Made by a program: the position numbers and the translations under genes. The notes beneath the pieces were generated by a model that saw only the letters and a list, made by a program, of their open reading frames with translations, made no database searches and had not been told where the DNA came from. Shown in pieces: positions 18,525 through 28,992 of a stretch of DNA of 37,134 nt. Each line of letters starts with the position of its first letter. Position 1 is the first letter of the stretch. Location of the stretch: positions 39,797 through 76,930 of the forward strand of contig JBNGIS010005756.1 of NCBI GenBank assembly GCA_049999725.1. The letters are read 5' to 3'. This DNA comes from Haplomitrium mnioides. Taxonomy: Eukaryota > Marchantiophyta > Haplomitriopsida > Calobryales.

Positions 18525-20939
18525 TGCCTATTTATGCAACATACATATATAAAACATAACATAACGTACAACATATGATATATAAAACATAACGTAACGT
18601 ACAACATGTGAGCGAGGAAAGATGGATGAGAAGTACATAATAGAGGACTGCAAGGGAATACATTTAGCTTTATATATGTTGTGTTTCTCCTTGAATAGCA
18701 ATCCAAGGCAAGGTATTGCTATTCCCCCAAACAATGTCAAGATTTCTAACTCCATATCTCCCTAACTTCCCTACCTTCTGAAAATCCATCCTACTTACTA
18801 CTCAAGGTGTACTTCATGCGGTCTTCACCTTGTGGAGTCAACACAAAGGTTTGGACCCCTCCAGCCTCATCATGTATGGCAGTGACAAGCTGCCACAACT
18901 CCCTGCTAGTGTCATTAGTTCTCGACAACAGATTTTGATCGTCAATCTTCATGCTGAGTTTCTACCACTCTCCGGAGGTAACGGGAAGACTCAACCATGA
19001 TGATGCCTTGCACTTCACTCACCTTCCTCTCCAACTCCAACTTCAACAAATAACAACCAACTGAACAAACACTTTGGCAACCCCACAACGAAGGGTCAGA
19101 CACCCTTTCTGGATTTCTGATCTCCTGTAGCCTACAACAAACTCACATAGGCAGTCCTGGCCTAATTTCTCTCTCTTCTTTAGTTTTTTTTCTGATCTCC
19201 ATTTCTGGCCAGACCGGCAACAAACACACTCCCATAACAAAAATACTTCACAATCCCAACTTTCGTCTTACCCCTGCTAGCTGCAGAATAGAGGCTTCAA
19301 CTTTGCTGCCACGTGAATGTCACCACCCTATAGCTCTTTCCTCCCGACCATATTTACCAGCTTTCCTCCAACTTATCTTAACTCAGTCATTTTCTTCATG
19401 ATATTCAACTTCTGGTGTCACTTCCTATCAGTCCAGATGTGTTTGCTTTCTCAGAATAGAGCATATGTCACTTCATTTCAAAACAGAGATAGTTGACTCA
19501 TCTCAGAACTAAGTGTTCTGCCACTCATGTCAGATCAGGTCCTGCAGCCATTCATTTTAGAACAGAGCTTGTTGTCTTGACCTTCTTCGAGCTTCCATCC
19601 CAATAAGTCCATTCTGATCGCTATGCATCCTTCAGGCTCCAAATCAGCAAGCTGCACTACGCTACAACACCAAATGATTGAACTGCACCTCATGCTCGAA
19701 CAATCCTTTGCCCACATAATACTTGCTCTTACAAAACCTGCACCCTGCTTCAAACAATACACCTTCAGCTCTACTCTTCTGAAGTACTTGTTCTTACGAA
19801 AAACCTCTTGCTTTGCTATGACAAATGCTGCTGCTCTGTCTCGATTAATGTTGCTGCTCTGCCTCAACAAATGTCTCTAGGTCGAATGAAAGGCTACTCA
19901 ATTTCTTGGCAACCAACCTGCCTGAACCTGCTCCTTGTGCCCTCTCAATTTCTCTTGCCCAATGCCATGCATCACAACTCTGTTGATTCCATCATCACCA
20001 TCTATGCATGTAGTTGACCTTTGCTCTTAGGTTTCTCTGTCATTGCAATCTCCACTAAGCCATCTTCCCATCCAAGCACCAAGCTGGTCAGAGGTTCCAC
20101 GAGAATCAAGAACAGAAAATGTGCAAACCTGTTTGAAGTTTCAGATTTTTCTTTGTTGCATATTCTGTAGACATTTTGTTGCTGCCAACATATTTTACTT
20201 GATCACCCTTTCTTAGACTGTAATCATACATTGGTGCATAGCCGCTAGGGTGCTGCTCTAGTCATGGGATCTTCATCAACCTCCTCTAGTAACCGCCTCC
20301 ACTGAAAATTGCAGATGTTGTTGCAGCACTTGTAAAACATGGACCTAGGTTCATTTGTAGATTTGATCTAAATCTGCATTAGGTATGCCTTGATGTAGGA
20401 GAAACGTGGACGTGTTTCTGCTCGATCAACATTCTTCCAAGAATCATCACACCTAGGACCTCGAAGTCATCACATGCCCTCAGCTCATTCTCTAGCTCCA
20501 AAAACAAATGAAGGAGGAGGTCTTCTCTAGAACCGACATCAAGTTGGGCTACACATTGTAGAGCTCATCCTCTTTGCTGCAGCATAAGTATTCTTTCAAT
20601 GCCTCTTTCCTCCTCTTTGGATCAATCTCTCCCTTGCCTAGTAGCAGTGACCTCTATCATCACCTAAAAAAATCATTTTATCTATTGCCTGGACTACTAA
20701 AGGAAGGATTGTCTGTTGTAGTCCACGACCTTCCAAAAGTCACTCCCAATTGAATTTGATCTTCTCCACTTGACTTGCTGAACCTCCAAGTCTCCCTCGA
20801 CCATCAGCCCAACCACCAATTCTAGAATAGGGTAGGAAAGATCTTTCCCGGGATTGATGTCTAGGGCTACAATTTTCTGAACTCGACTAAGGGCTGTAAA
20901 CTATAGTTGTCCATTGTGAAAACTCCCTTGGTACCTCGC

Positions 20940-21205
20940 TCAAACCCCATATCCTCTTTCAATCTATTTTGCATCAAATTTCTGCACCAAAGCTGCGCCT
21001 GAAACTCCCATTCTGGAATTCGATTTTCCTCAATCCCTTTTACATTGAATTTCTACATAAACGGTAAACCTCAAACTCCTCAAGAAAAGAACAAAGAAAT
21101 TCCATGAGAGAACCCATTCTGGAATTCAATTTTCTTCAGTCTCCTTTATATCAAATTTCTGCACAATCGCTAAACCTCAAACTCCCATTCTGCAATTCGA
21201 TTTTC
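20940..21205. repeat. Tandem repeat abutting an assembly gap
   Basis: Three units of roughly 75-110 bp, each with 'CTCCCATTCTGGAATTCGATTTTCCTCA', 'CCTTTTACATTGAATTTCTGCA' and 'TAAACCTCAAACTCC'. The third runs into the 100-N gap, so the true copy number is unknown. Confidence 0.7.
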
Positions 21206-21305
21206 NNNNNNNNNNNNNNNNNNNNNNNNNNNNNNNNNNNNNNNNNNNNNNNNNNNNNNNNNNNNNNNNNNNNNNNNNNNNNNNNNNNNNNNNNNNNNNN
21301 NNNNN
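21206..21305. other. Assembly gap (100 N)
   Basis: Exactly 100 N placed inside or at the end of a tandem repeat. Confidence 0.95.
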
Positions 21306-22082
21306 ACTGTTTTTTGTGGTCAAGAAAGTCCCCTGGCATTCTTCCCCAAAGTTTTCTCTTATTCTTTGTGTATCGGAAAAAGTTTAAGTTTGCCCAAACC
21401 TCTCAATCCAGCCTTGGGCACAACAACGAAGCAAAATAGCAGACCCCTTCGACGCAAAGTTATTGTCAGGCATGTCCAAATAAAACTCTCCTTCATGATC
21501 CACTCTACTTTCCAATACAAGGCCCACTTGCCTATTTGTCCATTTCTGCATATTCCTTTGACCAAAGTTTATGCACTAACTCCTCACCATGTAACATTTC
21601 TGATTTGTTGTGAACCATTCCTCGCACCCATGTCTCCAACAACTCTCCGCAACAACCTTCCCTTGGACAAAAAATACACTGCAGTCCATCAAGAAGGGCC
21701 ATCGCCAAGAGAAAACAAGGAAAAACTATAAGAGGGGCATTAGCCTTGCGTTCAACCACTCTGTTCTATCTTGACTGCTGCAAATGACTCGCCACCACCC
21801 TCCAACAATCCTTGATTACATACAAACCTCATATGGGTTGTGCGGCTGCGTTCACATCTCTCTTCCCCTCTAGACATTTTTTTGAATGGATTTCTCACTT
21901 CAAAACAAGGAAAATTGCGGCTGATTAATGCAGAATTTTCTTTGGTTCAACAACAATAAAATCTCCCTCACGACTCAAGCAGCGCCCCTACAACTGAATT
22001 GTTTTACTCATAACGCCTACTCCTGAATTGGTTCTCGAAAACTTCAGATTTCTCCATGTTATCTAAGACGGATTTCTAGATA

Positions 22083-22645
22083 TCAAGTACTGGGATTAGT
22101 ACTAGGCACTTCGGGAATTGGCGCTTGGGGGCTGGCACCTTGATTCGCACCTTTGTTTGCAGAAAGAGGTACATCTACAGAATTCCTTGCTTTAAAGCAA
22201 CCCTCATGAGAATTGTCCACAGGTACAACAATCTCCATATTAGCTAGTCTGTTGTAGATGTTGCCGATCTTGTGCTTCCAGAAAATGGCAAGCTCGTTGT
22301 CCAGCTTGCGATCAGGAATGTTCAGCAAATACTCATCGAGCCCCCCGCCTTATCGATGCAACACATAGCATGAGTGGTGAGATTGATGCGCACGTAATGA
22401 TCCAAAGCTAGACTGAAGATTTGCTTCTTATGTACGTTCGGCTTCCATGTCCTCCTTGACTTATTGCCACTATCTTTGCTCACTTTATTGCTGAATTGAA
22501 TGTGCCTTCCTGCATATAATCCTCTCTTTGCCCGGCCCATCACCACCCTGCTCGCCATCCCTCCTACCACTAATTCTTCCACTCCTTTTGCACACTCCTC
22601 TCTCTCCTCCCACACTTTCTTCAAGGAATCATCACTGCCAAGAAC
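22083..22645 (-). pseudogene. Captured fragment of mitochondrial ribosomal protein bL28m
   Basis: The minus-strand frame contains V-V-M-G-R-A-K-R-G-L-Y-A-G-R-H-I-Q-F, then G-N-K-S-R-R-T-W-K-P-N-V, then T-T-H-A-M-C-C-I-D-K-A-G-G. This is the recognisable core of the L28 family of large-subunit ribosomal proteins, and the K-H-K-I-G-N extension fits the mitochondrial type. One frameshift near 22328 separates it from L-N-I-P-D-R-K-L-D-N-E and a P/A/N-rich tail ending at 22083. No intron interrupts it. Its N-terminal end is joined in frame to the PYL fragment. It is cargo of the LTR element, not a functional gene. Confidence 0.8.
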
Positions 22646-22983
22646 ATCATCGAGCATTTCCAAACATTATGTACTGTTCGTAGCAGGGATACCTGAGACC
22701 AGCCCCACTTCCCTCACACTCCCCACATTGCCATCACCTAACAGCACGGAATAGCTCTACAAAAATGCTTGTACAATTGAGGCTGATAAAATCGGCGAAC
22801 AATAGGCCATACAACTTCCACCGGCGTCTGAATTTCTTTAGAAAAAATGGCAGTCCACTGATGGGGCAACGTATCTTGCTTGTCATATTGCCTCACTAGC
22901 TCTTTCTCCACTACTGCTAACTTCCCGACTTCCACACCAAGCCATGACTCCTTTGAACCACGAATCTTTCCGCCGCCTCTCAT
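22640..22983 (-). pseudogene. Captured fragment of a PYR/PYL/RCAR abscisic-acid receptor
   Basis: The minus strand starts at an ATG at 22983 and reads a glycine/lysine-rich start, then P-V-E-V-V-W-P-I-V-R-R-F, P-Q-L-Y-K-H-F, a shift near 22738, G-D-G-N-V-G-S-V-R-E-V and V-S-G-I-P-A-T (gate loop at 22682-22696), ending L-E-M-L-D-D. These are the hallmark segments of the START-fold ABA receptors. The latch (HRL) and the rest of the C-terminus are absent because the sequence passes straight into bL28m. A TAA replaces the Glu codon after N-S-T. The family is specific to land plants and their close algal relatives, so it identifies the host lineage. Confidence 0.8.
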
Positions 22984-23002
22984 ATAGCCTTAACGTTCTC
23001 TA

Positions 23003-23230
23003 ATTTTTTTAGGGTTTCCTACCAATTGCAGCGCCGCACAACTCCTTAGAAATTTGATATTAAATGCTTCTCAAAATTCGCTTGCTTTGACCTTTTATGT
23101 CATGCTCCAAGAAATGGCCGAATAGCACTTTCTTATAGCTAGAAGACACCACTTTGTTGTTCTCCGATGACTGTGCTCCTTTTTGTGCTCCAACAAAGCT
23201 CTTTCAGAAGCTTCCTCAATCATCTATCTC
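23003..23230 (-). repeat. Retroelement leader (shared 5' untranslated module), unit 1
   Basis: Close to identical with 26687-26913. In element orientation it follows the primer-binding site and ends GCAATTGGTAGGAAACCC TAAAA, immediately before the cargo. The AAACCCTAA (telo-box-like) marks the switch point in both units. Confidence 0.75.
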
Positions 23231-23252
23231 ACTATTGGGATGAAAAAAGCAG

Positions 23253-23270
23253 TCCCTGGCAACGGCGCCA
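23253..23270 (-). promoter_or_regulatory. Primer-binding site complementary to tRNA-Asp
   Basis: The + strand TCCCTGGCAACGGCGCCA differs by one base from the 3' end of plant tRNA-Asp(GUC) including CCA. It lies directly inside the LTR end (TGTTACGAC at 23272), as expected for a minus-strand LTR retrotransposon. Near-copies at about 23318-23335 and 23360-23377 repeat the junction. Confidence 0.75.
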
Positions 23271-23271
23271 C

Positions 23272-24116
23272 TGTTACGACTAAAAAGAGAGCAATCTCCT
23301 TAGGACAAAAAAAGCAGTCCCCTGCAACGGTGCCACTGTTACAACTAAAAAGAGAGCAATCCCCGACAACGGTGCCACTGTTACGACAAAAAGAAGAGAA
23401 CATAGCATAGGGGGAGGAGTCCTATTCTGGTGTTTCTTCTTAACATACATAACATAACATAGCATAAAATGCACGAGAGAGAGGATAGGTGGTTGAAAGC
23501 AAAGTACATTACAGAGATCTGAAGGGGAATAGATTTAACTTTATATACTATGTGTCACTCCTTGAACAACAATCCAAGACAGGGTATTGATGTTCCCATG
23601 AACAATGTCAAGATTCCTAATTCCATCTATCTCCCTAACTTCCTTCCAAAAATCCATCCTACTTACTACTCAAGGTGTACTTCGTGCGGTCTTCACCTTG
23701 TGGAGTCAACACAAAGCTTCAGACCCTCCAGCCTCATCATGTATGGAAATGACAAGTTGCCACAACTCCCTGCTGGTGTCATCAGTTCTCGACAACAAGT
23801 TTTGATCGTCGATCTTCATGTTGAGTTTCTGCCACTCTCCGGAGGTAACGGGAAAACTCAGCCATGATGATGCCTTGCACTTCACTCACCTTCCTCTCCA
23901 ACTCCAACTTCAGCAATTAACAACCAACTAAACAACACTTTGGCAACTCCACAGCAAAGGGTCAGACACCCTTTCTGGATTTCTGATCTCTTGCAGCCTA
24001 CAACAACTCACATATGCAGCCCTGGCCCGATTTCTCTCTCTTCTTTAGTTTTTTTCTGATCTCCATTTCTGGCCAGACCTACAACAAACACACTCCCATA
24101 ATAGAAATACTTCACA
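23272..24116 (-). mobile_element. Middle LTR shared by retrotransposon units 1 and 2
   Basis: About 845 bp, + strand boundaries TGTTACGAC...CTTCACA. To its right a complemented polypyrimidine stretch (about 24117-24141) acts as the polypurine tract of unit 2; to its left is the primer-binding site of unit 1. The left end is tandemly repeated: TGTTAC(G/A)AC occurs at 23272, 23337 and 23379, each preceded by a tRNA-Asp-like GCAACGG(C/T)GCCAC. Serving as 3' LTR of unit 2 and 5' LTR of unit 1, it defines a tandem array, normally a product of LTR-LTR recombination. Confidence 0.65.
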
Positions 24117-24537
24117 ATCCCTTACCATCCTCCTTCTTACCCTTGTTGGCTGTAGAACAGAGTCTTCAGCTTTGCTGCCCTATGACCACTTGGAGAAGAC
24201 TCTTTCTACCCATAGCATAGCTCATGCCTTTCAACACCATATCAGAACAGCAAAGCCTTTGCTGGACCTAGGACATCCTTCGGTCTCCCAATCCAATCTG
24301 TTCCCCTCATCAAAACTCTATTTTTTTCTTACCCCTTGTTGCATAAAAAAAAATTATACCAAGGAGCTTCCATGAATGCCTTCCTTGCTCCCCTGGTTGT
24401 CGCCGCTCTTATCAGATCAGATCCTGCAGGTTTGAAATTGGGATGCCAACTTTGCTTCCCATGGTGCTGCTGCTGCCCCATCTTTCTCCTTAGTAGTTGC
24501 TTCATTTCCTTGATATGCATGTGTGTCATCAAATCTA

Positions 24538-24835
24538 TCAGCTTGTTGCATGCCATGAACTAGCTGAACTACTCTTTAGAGGATGTGCTTTCTCCAAACA
24601 AATCTCTGTATCATGCCATTGTTCAAGACTAGCATACACAGTTGAGAGCCCTTGCCAAACCTCCGCTTGATCCACTAAGTCGCCAATCTTGGTTTTTGAT
24701 ATCCTAGACTTCAAGCTTTTCTTCTGTGCTTGGACTAGGGCTAGCAATAACCTGTAAAGTTCCACTGCCTGCATGGGTTGGTCTTGTGTAATCTGCAACT
24801 TAGATTTTAAATGGAGCAATTTCCCTTGCTCCCAC
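24538..24835 (-). pseudogene. Captured fragment of a TTC7/NPG1-like TPR protein
   Basis: The minus-strand frame reads W-E-Q-G-K-L-L-H-L-K-S-K-L-Q, A-V-E-L-Y-R-L-L-L-A-L-V-Q-A-Q-K-K-S, then W-Q-G-L-S-T-V-Y-A-S-L-E-Q-W and E-I-C-L-E-K-A. This resembles the TPR region of the plant NO POLLEN GERMINATION family (calmodulin-binding, related to TTC7). It stays open for about 93 codons and ends in a TAG. It follows the MCM2 fragment directly. Confidence 0.65.
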
Positions 24836-24846
24836 TTTTCTCACAA

Positions 24847-25340
24847 TTATATTTCACTTGTTGAAGTTGAGGAAAAACTCTTGAGCGGCGAGTTACCACC
24901 CCAACAATTTTTTACCAAAGTATTCAAATGAACCTGCCTGATGTTGCGAATCTGATCTTCAATGGGCAGCTTACCAATGCACAGATGAATCTTATCATGC
25001 ACTTTGGCATAATTTGGGTGTTGCTTGAATACAAATTTACCAGTTACTTCTTCCATGACTTCAAGCACTGCTTCATGGGCATCTGCTAACCACATTCAAG
25101 CATTGGGTATGAAGTTATCCAATGTTCATAGTCCAGCTCCAGACTGCACCTATTTGCTGAGACCATTTCTTCAGCAGCCTTCAGATAATAGCTTTGCCCA
25201 TTTTCATCTGGTTTGTGTGTGTACAAACAGTCCCTAAACTTGTTCGCAATAAGTGACCTGACATCCTCCCGAGCAACCCATTCTTGCAACAAACCTTGGA
25301 CAATAAACAGTATGTTGTTTTGGATTTCTCCTCCCTCTTC
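24847..25340 (-). pseudogene. Captured fragment of replication licensing factor MCM2
   Basis: The minus strand reads L-L-Q-E-W-V, then I-A-N-K-F-R-D, M-V-S-A-N-R-C-S-L-E-L-D-Y, then after a one-base shift near 25090 W-L-A-D-A-H-E-A-V-L-E-V-M-E-E-V, H-P-N-Y-A-K-V-H-D-K-I, and D-Q-I-R-N-I-R-Q-V-H-L-N-T-L-V. This is the conserved N-terminal region of MCM2, ahead of the zinc finger; the helicase core is absent. About 160 codons run without an intron, suggesting a spliced transcript as source. The frame extends upstream to 25439 but that part is not recognisable. Confidence 0.8.
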
Positions 25341-25344
25341 TGCA

Positions 25345-26229
25345 TCAGCTCGATATGGATTTGTTGGGTCTGGAGGCTCTGAGAAGTTTGTTCCTGTTGT
25401 ATCTGCCGCTTCTGTAGAAATCCCCTTGAAATGCCACATTCTCAGAATTCTTCTGGTCAGTAGAAACTGGCTTCCCTGTCCCCAACAACACTTCCCAAAG
25501 GCAGACTACTATGGGCCATGCCCCAATATGATGCAATAGTAAGTGAATCATTTTGTTTGGACCAGCTCCTATCAACTCTGCCAGTGCCACAAGGGTGAGA
25601 GTTTTGATACTGATCCAGTACTACGGCTACATCTCATCAAGAACATGGGGTCAACTGGGGTCGCTGCCCATATCGAGATATGGAGGACGTCCAGGCATTC
25701 ACTCCTTTCATGATCACTGCAAGGCTCATGGTCGATAACTTCCTTAGCAACAACTGATGATAGTTGCCTAACATGTTGCCAAGGGTGTGCGCTCAACATT
25801 GACATGCAAGGAATAGTTCCGTTGGAGTGGTTCGCGGCAACAACTGCAGCTCTGGCCTGCAACACCTGAGACATCGCACGATCTAAAAAACCATGTTCGA
25901 GCAGCCATAGCTGTAGAACTCTGGCTCCGACCAAACAACAAGCACCTAACTGCTCTCACAAATCGATAACACTCGACCTACATAAAACACCTCACCGACA
26001 CAATTTACCTCCAACGCAACTACTATACCGCCACACCGCCAAGATCCGACGACGAACAACTGCATAGCTTTCTTAAACTCATCTTTTCTAATCAACGAAA
26101 CAACACATGAAACGCAAATCAAACCATAGACGCAATGTCGTTTCCTTCCCTAAGATTCATTTGGATGCGATGCAGAAGATACGGTACGTGAAGCTCTTTG
26201 CATGCACCAGCACCAAACACGTCACCTCT
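25345..26229 (-). other. Unassigned cargo between the EF-2 and MCM2 fragments
   Basis: Minus-strand frames 25572-25934 and 25345-25590 overlap but have no certain family. A V-L-Q-A-R-A-A-V-V-A-A-N segment faintly recalls the MCM helicase strand before sensor 1, but nothing around it supports that. 25935-26229 has no clear frame. Confidence 0.3.
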
Positions 26230-26570
26230 AGTGGCTCTGATTACATTGGTGTTCGCTATACATGTTGGAAGGTCTAGTAAGCTTCCTCGCCATCCATTTG
26301 CAACTCCAAGAAGCAACGATCCATCTTGTTGATGGTAAGAAAAGGTCTCATTCTCTCACCAAGAGCTTGCTTGAGCAAATTTTTTAGTTTGTCCCTACAC
26401 GCCCTCAACACAGTCGACCACCACCAAAGCACCATATATGATAAGAAGCGTAGCAGTAGCTTTCAACGGGAAGTCTACATGCTTGGGGAATCGATCAAGA
26501 CCATCTCTGTCACTAGTATGATTCTTAAGGGACTCAACTTCTCTATTTCTCTCCAGTGCTTCATATTCTG
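26230..26570 (-). pseudogene. Captured fragment of elongation factor 2 (GTPase domain)
   Basis: The minus strand reads E-S-L-K-N then L-I-D-S-P (G3 region, degraded after P), [39 protein letters not shown]-type sequence with the G4 motif N-K-M-D at 26319-26330, and G-E-E-A-Y followed by a stop. This order is diagnostic of EF-2. It is broken by at least two frameshifts and stops, and it lacks the P-loop and everything after the G domain's first half. Confidence 0.8.
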
Positions 26571-26686
26571 TCGACTGTAGTCCACCTGCATCTGTAACAT
26601 CCAAACTTGTGAGAATGAGCACACGCGACAAAAATAGAGCTTGCCATGAGCAATTCTTATTTCTCCAGCATTGCTTGTACTACCAA

Positions 26687-26913
26687 AATTTTTAGGGTTT
26701 CCTACCAATTGCAGCGCCGCGCAGCCCCTTAGAAATTTGATATTAAATGCTTCTCAAAATTCGCTTGCTTCGACCTTCTATGTCATGCTCCAAGAAATGG
26801 CAGAAAAGCACTTTCTTATAGCCAGAAGACACCACTTTGTTGTTCTCCAATGACTATGCTCCTATTTGTGTTCCAACAAAGCTCTTTCAGAAGCTTCCTC
26901 AATCGCCTATCTC
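26687..26913 (-). repeat. Retroelement leader, unit 2
   Basis: Nearly identical to 23003-23230. Here it is followed (minus strand) by a different cargo, with the break right after AAACCCTAAAA. To its right the sequence diverges before a primer-binding site or LTR is reached, so unit 2 is truncated. Confidence 0.75.
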
Positions 26914-27204
26914 GTGACCTAATAAGAATCCAAAGGACAAAAAAATCTGAAAAAAAAAACACCTTCTAGATGTACTTTTGAAAATAGTGAATTTTTTGCC
27001 AAAGGAGTATTTTTAAGTGAGTAGATGGAATTTTTTTTAAGAACACTATGAGAGAATACTCTCTTACAAAGTTTATGATTTGTGATATAGTTTTACCAAA
27101 TAAGAAGTTTATAACTATTGCAAAACTTATTTGAAACATATGGATCTTGATTGCATTCTAAATTTTTTTTTTTTGTTTTACAAAACATTGGAGAATGCAT
27201 TTTT

Positions 27205-27450
27205 TGTTAAGGTATGATGAGGTATATATAGTGTTAAGATAGTGTTAAGATTTAAGTTACATAAGATTATTTAAGAACACTAATCTAGCTTCACTATAAA
27301 AACTTATGTTTATAACCATATATTCAATATATGAGAATAGTGAAGTGGTGAGATATGAGGAGATAATAATATGAGATATGTTAGAAGAAGAGATATGAGC
27401 TAATGAGTGCATTAACTTGATGATGAATGAATTCTTTTCTTCTTTTAACA
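27205..27450 (+). repeat. 5' LTR of the copia element
   Basis: Starts TGTTAAG and ends TCTTTTAACA (inverted TGTTAA/TTAACA). Alternative starts at 27232 and 27243 are equally good because the motif is repeated. A TATA-like CACTATAAAAAC lies near 27290. CGTTATCAGCACGA follows directly, a sequence commonly found after the 5' LTR of plant copia elements. Confidence 0.65.
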
Positions 27451-28992
27451 CGTTATCAGCACGAAGGACTTTTTATTTTTATTTATTTTGAAATTTTATT
27501 AACAATTCTATCTGTCTATTTACAATTTCCATATAGATATATTTGAAAAAAAATTTGTTTTTCTTTGATAGAGCTCTCCTATACATTTTCTATTTCCTTT
27601 AGCTATTTGCGATGTTTTTTTTTATCTTGAACATAAAACAAAAAAAAAAAACAAAAAATTGCTTGCTCCTCGAAGAATGTCAATATATATTCTTGTAATA
27701 TGCTTTCTAGATTTGCATGAAGTTGGAGGAATATGAGTAGCGAAGCCGCTGTGCTGAGAGATACTTTACAAATTGCTTGATTTGTGAGAAACCAGCGTAG
27801 ACGAGGGGAAGTGGCCAACTCATTTGGTATCATGGTGACGTATCTGATGCTATTTTGACCATTAGAGGCAAGTTAAAAGGTTTTAAATTGGATTGTTGAA
27901 AGGGCTCGTTGTTTGGAAAACCACATCAGTTGGGTGCAGTATGTTAATCTCGAGCATGTGCAAAGGTGATTGGAGGAATGTTTACCATGTAAGGACAACA
28001 AAAGATGCAAATAACATATGAGAGATTATTTCAAAGTATATTGTGATAAGAAAGAATTAGAATATCTGCTTACAGAAATAAACAGAAGACTTTAGAGGAA
28101 GGAATCCATGATTTGGTACAAGAAAATATTGGACTCCATTGACTGAGTTGAAATATTTTTGGAGAAATGAACGTTGCATACAATGATGACATACACGCTT
28201 GACTCTTTGAATTGTCCCCCTTCTCAAATTGAACCCTATTTATGATGAATTTCTAAACGCTGATCAAAGCCATGATGTGAAAGTTGTGCATCCTTGAATC
28301 TTATTCTAGAGATTGGCAAGGGTGAACACTATCAAGAGTATTTGTTTGACTAAACAAAGAGCTTGAAACGATTCAACCAAAAAAAAAAGGATCCAGATCT
28401 GTACCCCCATCTAAGAAATCATGAATAAACTGAACAACAACTTAAATCAAAGAGAAGAACACATGTTTGAAGAGGCAATTACTTCACAGAAACAAAGAAG
28501 CACAATATATTGATGACCAACTGTTGGCTTGCCGTGTTGCAAAAATACATGATTTAAACAGAAGATTGAAGATCTATTGACGAGAATAGAAGACCTTTTT
28601 ATTGAACCTGAAAACACAGATCTAAAATTGACAACAGGTTGCCATTCGACAAATTTGTTCAAAGAAGAATTTATCAGCAAATTGATGATGTCGTGAAAAT
28701 GAGATGCACTTGAAAAAACATTGAAATCAACGAAGGTAAAACAATATCATTTGAAAAAACTCTATTTTCACAACAGAAGATGTTGTTGTGAAGAGCAAAT
28801 CCCTTCGACAAAAAGTAAAATCAGCTCACCTTCTAAAGTTAAAGCAGATCAAAGAAGATCAGTTCATCGATCTACAAAAGTCAGAAGAATAGATCAATTC
28901 AGTTCTTAGCAACAAAATTTCTCTGTAATTTCAGCATTTGCTATTTTATATCTTGAGCAATAATTTGTTGAACCTTGCATTAGAATACAACC
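27451..28992 (+). other. Long leader of the copia element
   Basis: Unusually long (1.5 kb) untranslated stretch between the LTR and gag. Contains A-rich tracts (27635-27660), many short frames full of stops and no recognisable domain. An older insertion in the leader is possible. Confidence 0.4.

Larger units (their letters stand above)
18381..19252 (-). mobile_element. Left LTR of minus-strand non-autonomous LTR retrotransposon array
   Basis: Similar over its length to 23272-24116. Read on the minus strand it starts TGTGAAGTATTT after a purine-rich tract (complement of about 19253-19285) and ends GTTGTAACA. Its terminal part is duplicated: a second end-like sequence (TATTACGAC on the + strand at 18481) is preceded by CCCCGGCAACGACGCA, a tRNA-Asp-like primer-site complement. 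Beyond 18381 a further primer-site remnant (CAACGGTACCA) is followed by unrelated sequence, so the array is broken off there. Confidence 0.65.
19253..22082 (-). other. 3' internal part of unit 1, unassigned
   Basis: This lies between the bL28m fragment and the left LTR. The composition is less AT-rich than the flanks and looks transcript-derived, but no frame is recognisable. It includes the tandem repeat at 20940-21205, a gap at 21206-21305, and minus-strand frames at 21359-21565, 21532-21759 and 19535-19870 without family signatures. It may contain further captured host sequence, or the 3' untranslated part of the retroelement. Confidence 0.4.
18381..26913 (-). mobile_element. Tandem non-autonomous LTR retrotransposon array carrying host gene fragments
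   Basis: Order on the minus strand: leader (26913-26687), EF-2, unassigned, MCM2, TTC7/NPG fragments, polypurine tract, middle LTR, primer-binding site, leader (23230-23003), PYL-bL28m, unassigned, polypurine tract, left LTR. No gag, protease, integrase or reverse transcriptase is seen. All recognised cargo is in the element's sense orientation and lacks introns. The 5' LTR of unit 2 is missing at the right end. I found no target-site duplication. Confidence 0.65.

Noticed and set aside
23253-23280. tRNA-Asp gene
   Set aside because: Only the 3' acceptor part is present, repeated next to LTR ends; no anticodon or D arms. It is a primer-binding site.
25572-25934. MCM helicase core (L-Q-A-R-x-x-V-V-A-A-N resemblance)
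   Set aside because: Only about a dozen residues resemble the motif; Walker A, Walker B and arginine finger are absent, and the order relative to the MCM2 N-terminal fragment would be wrong.
26671-26853. 60-codon plus-strand ORF in the leader
   Set aside because: Falls in the non-coding leader repeat, on the strand opposite to the element's transcription, and is not open in the other leader copy.
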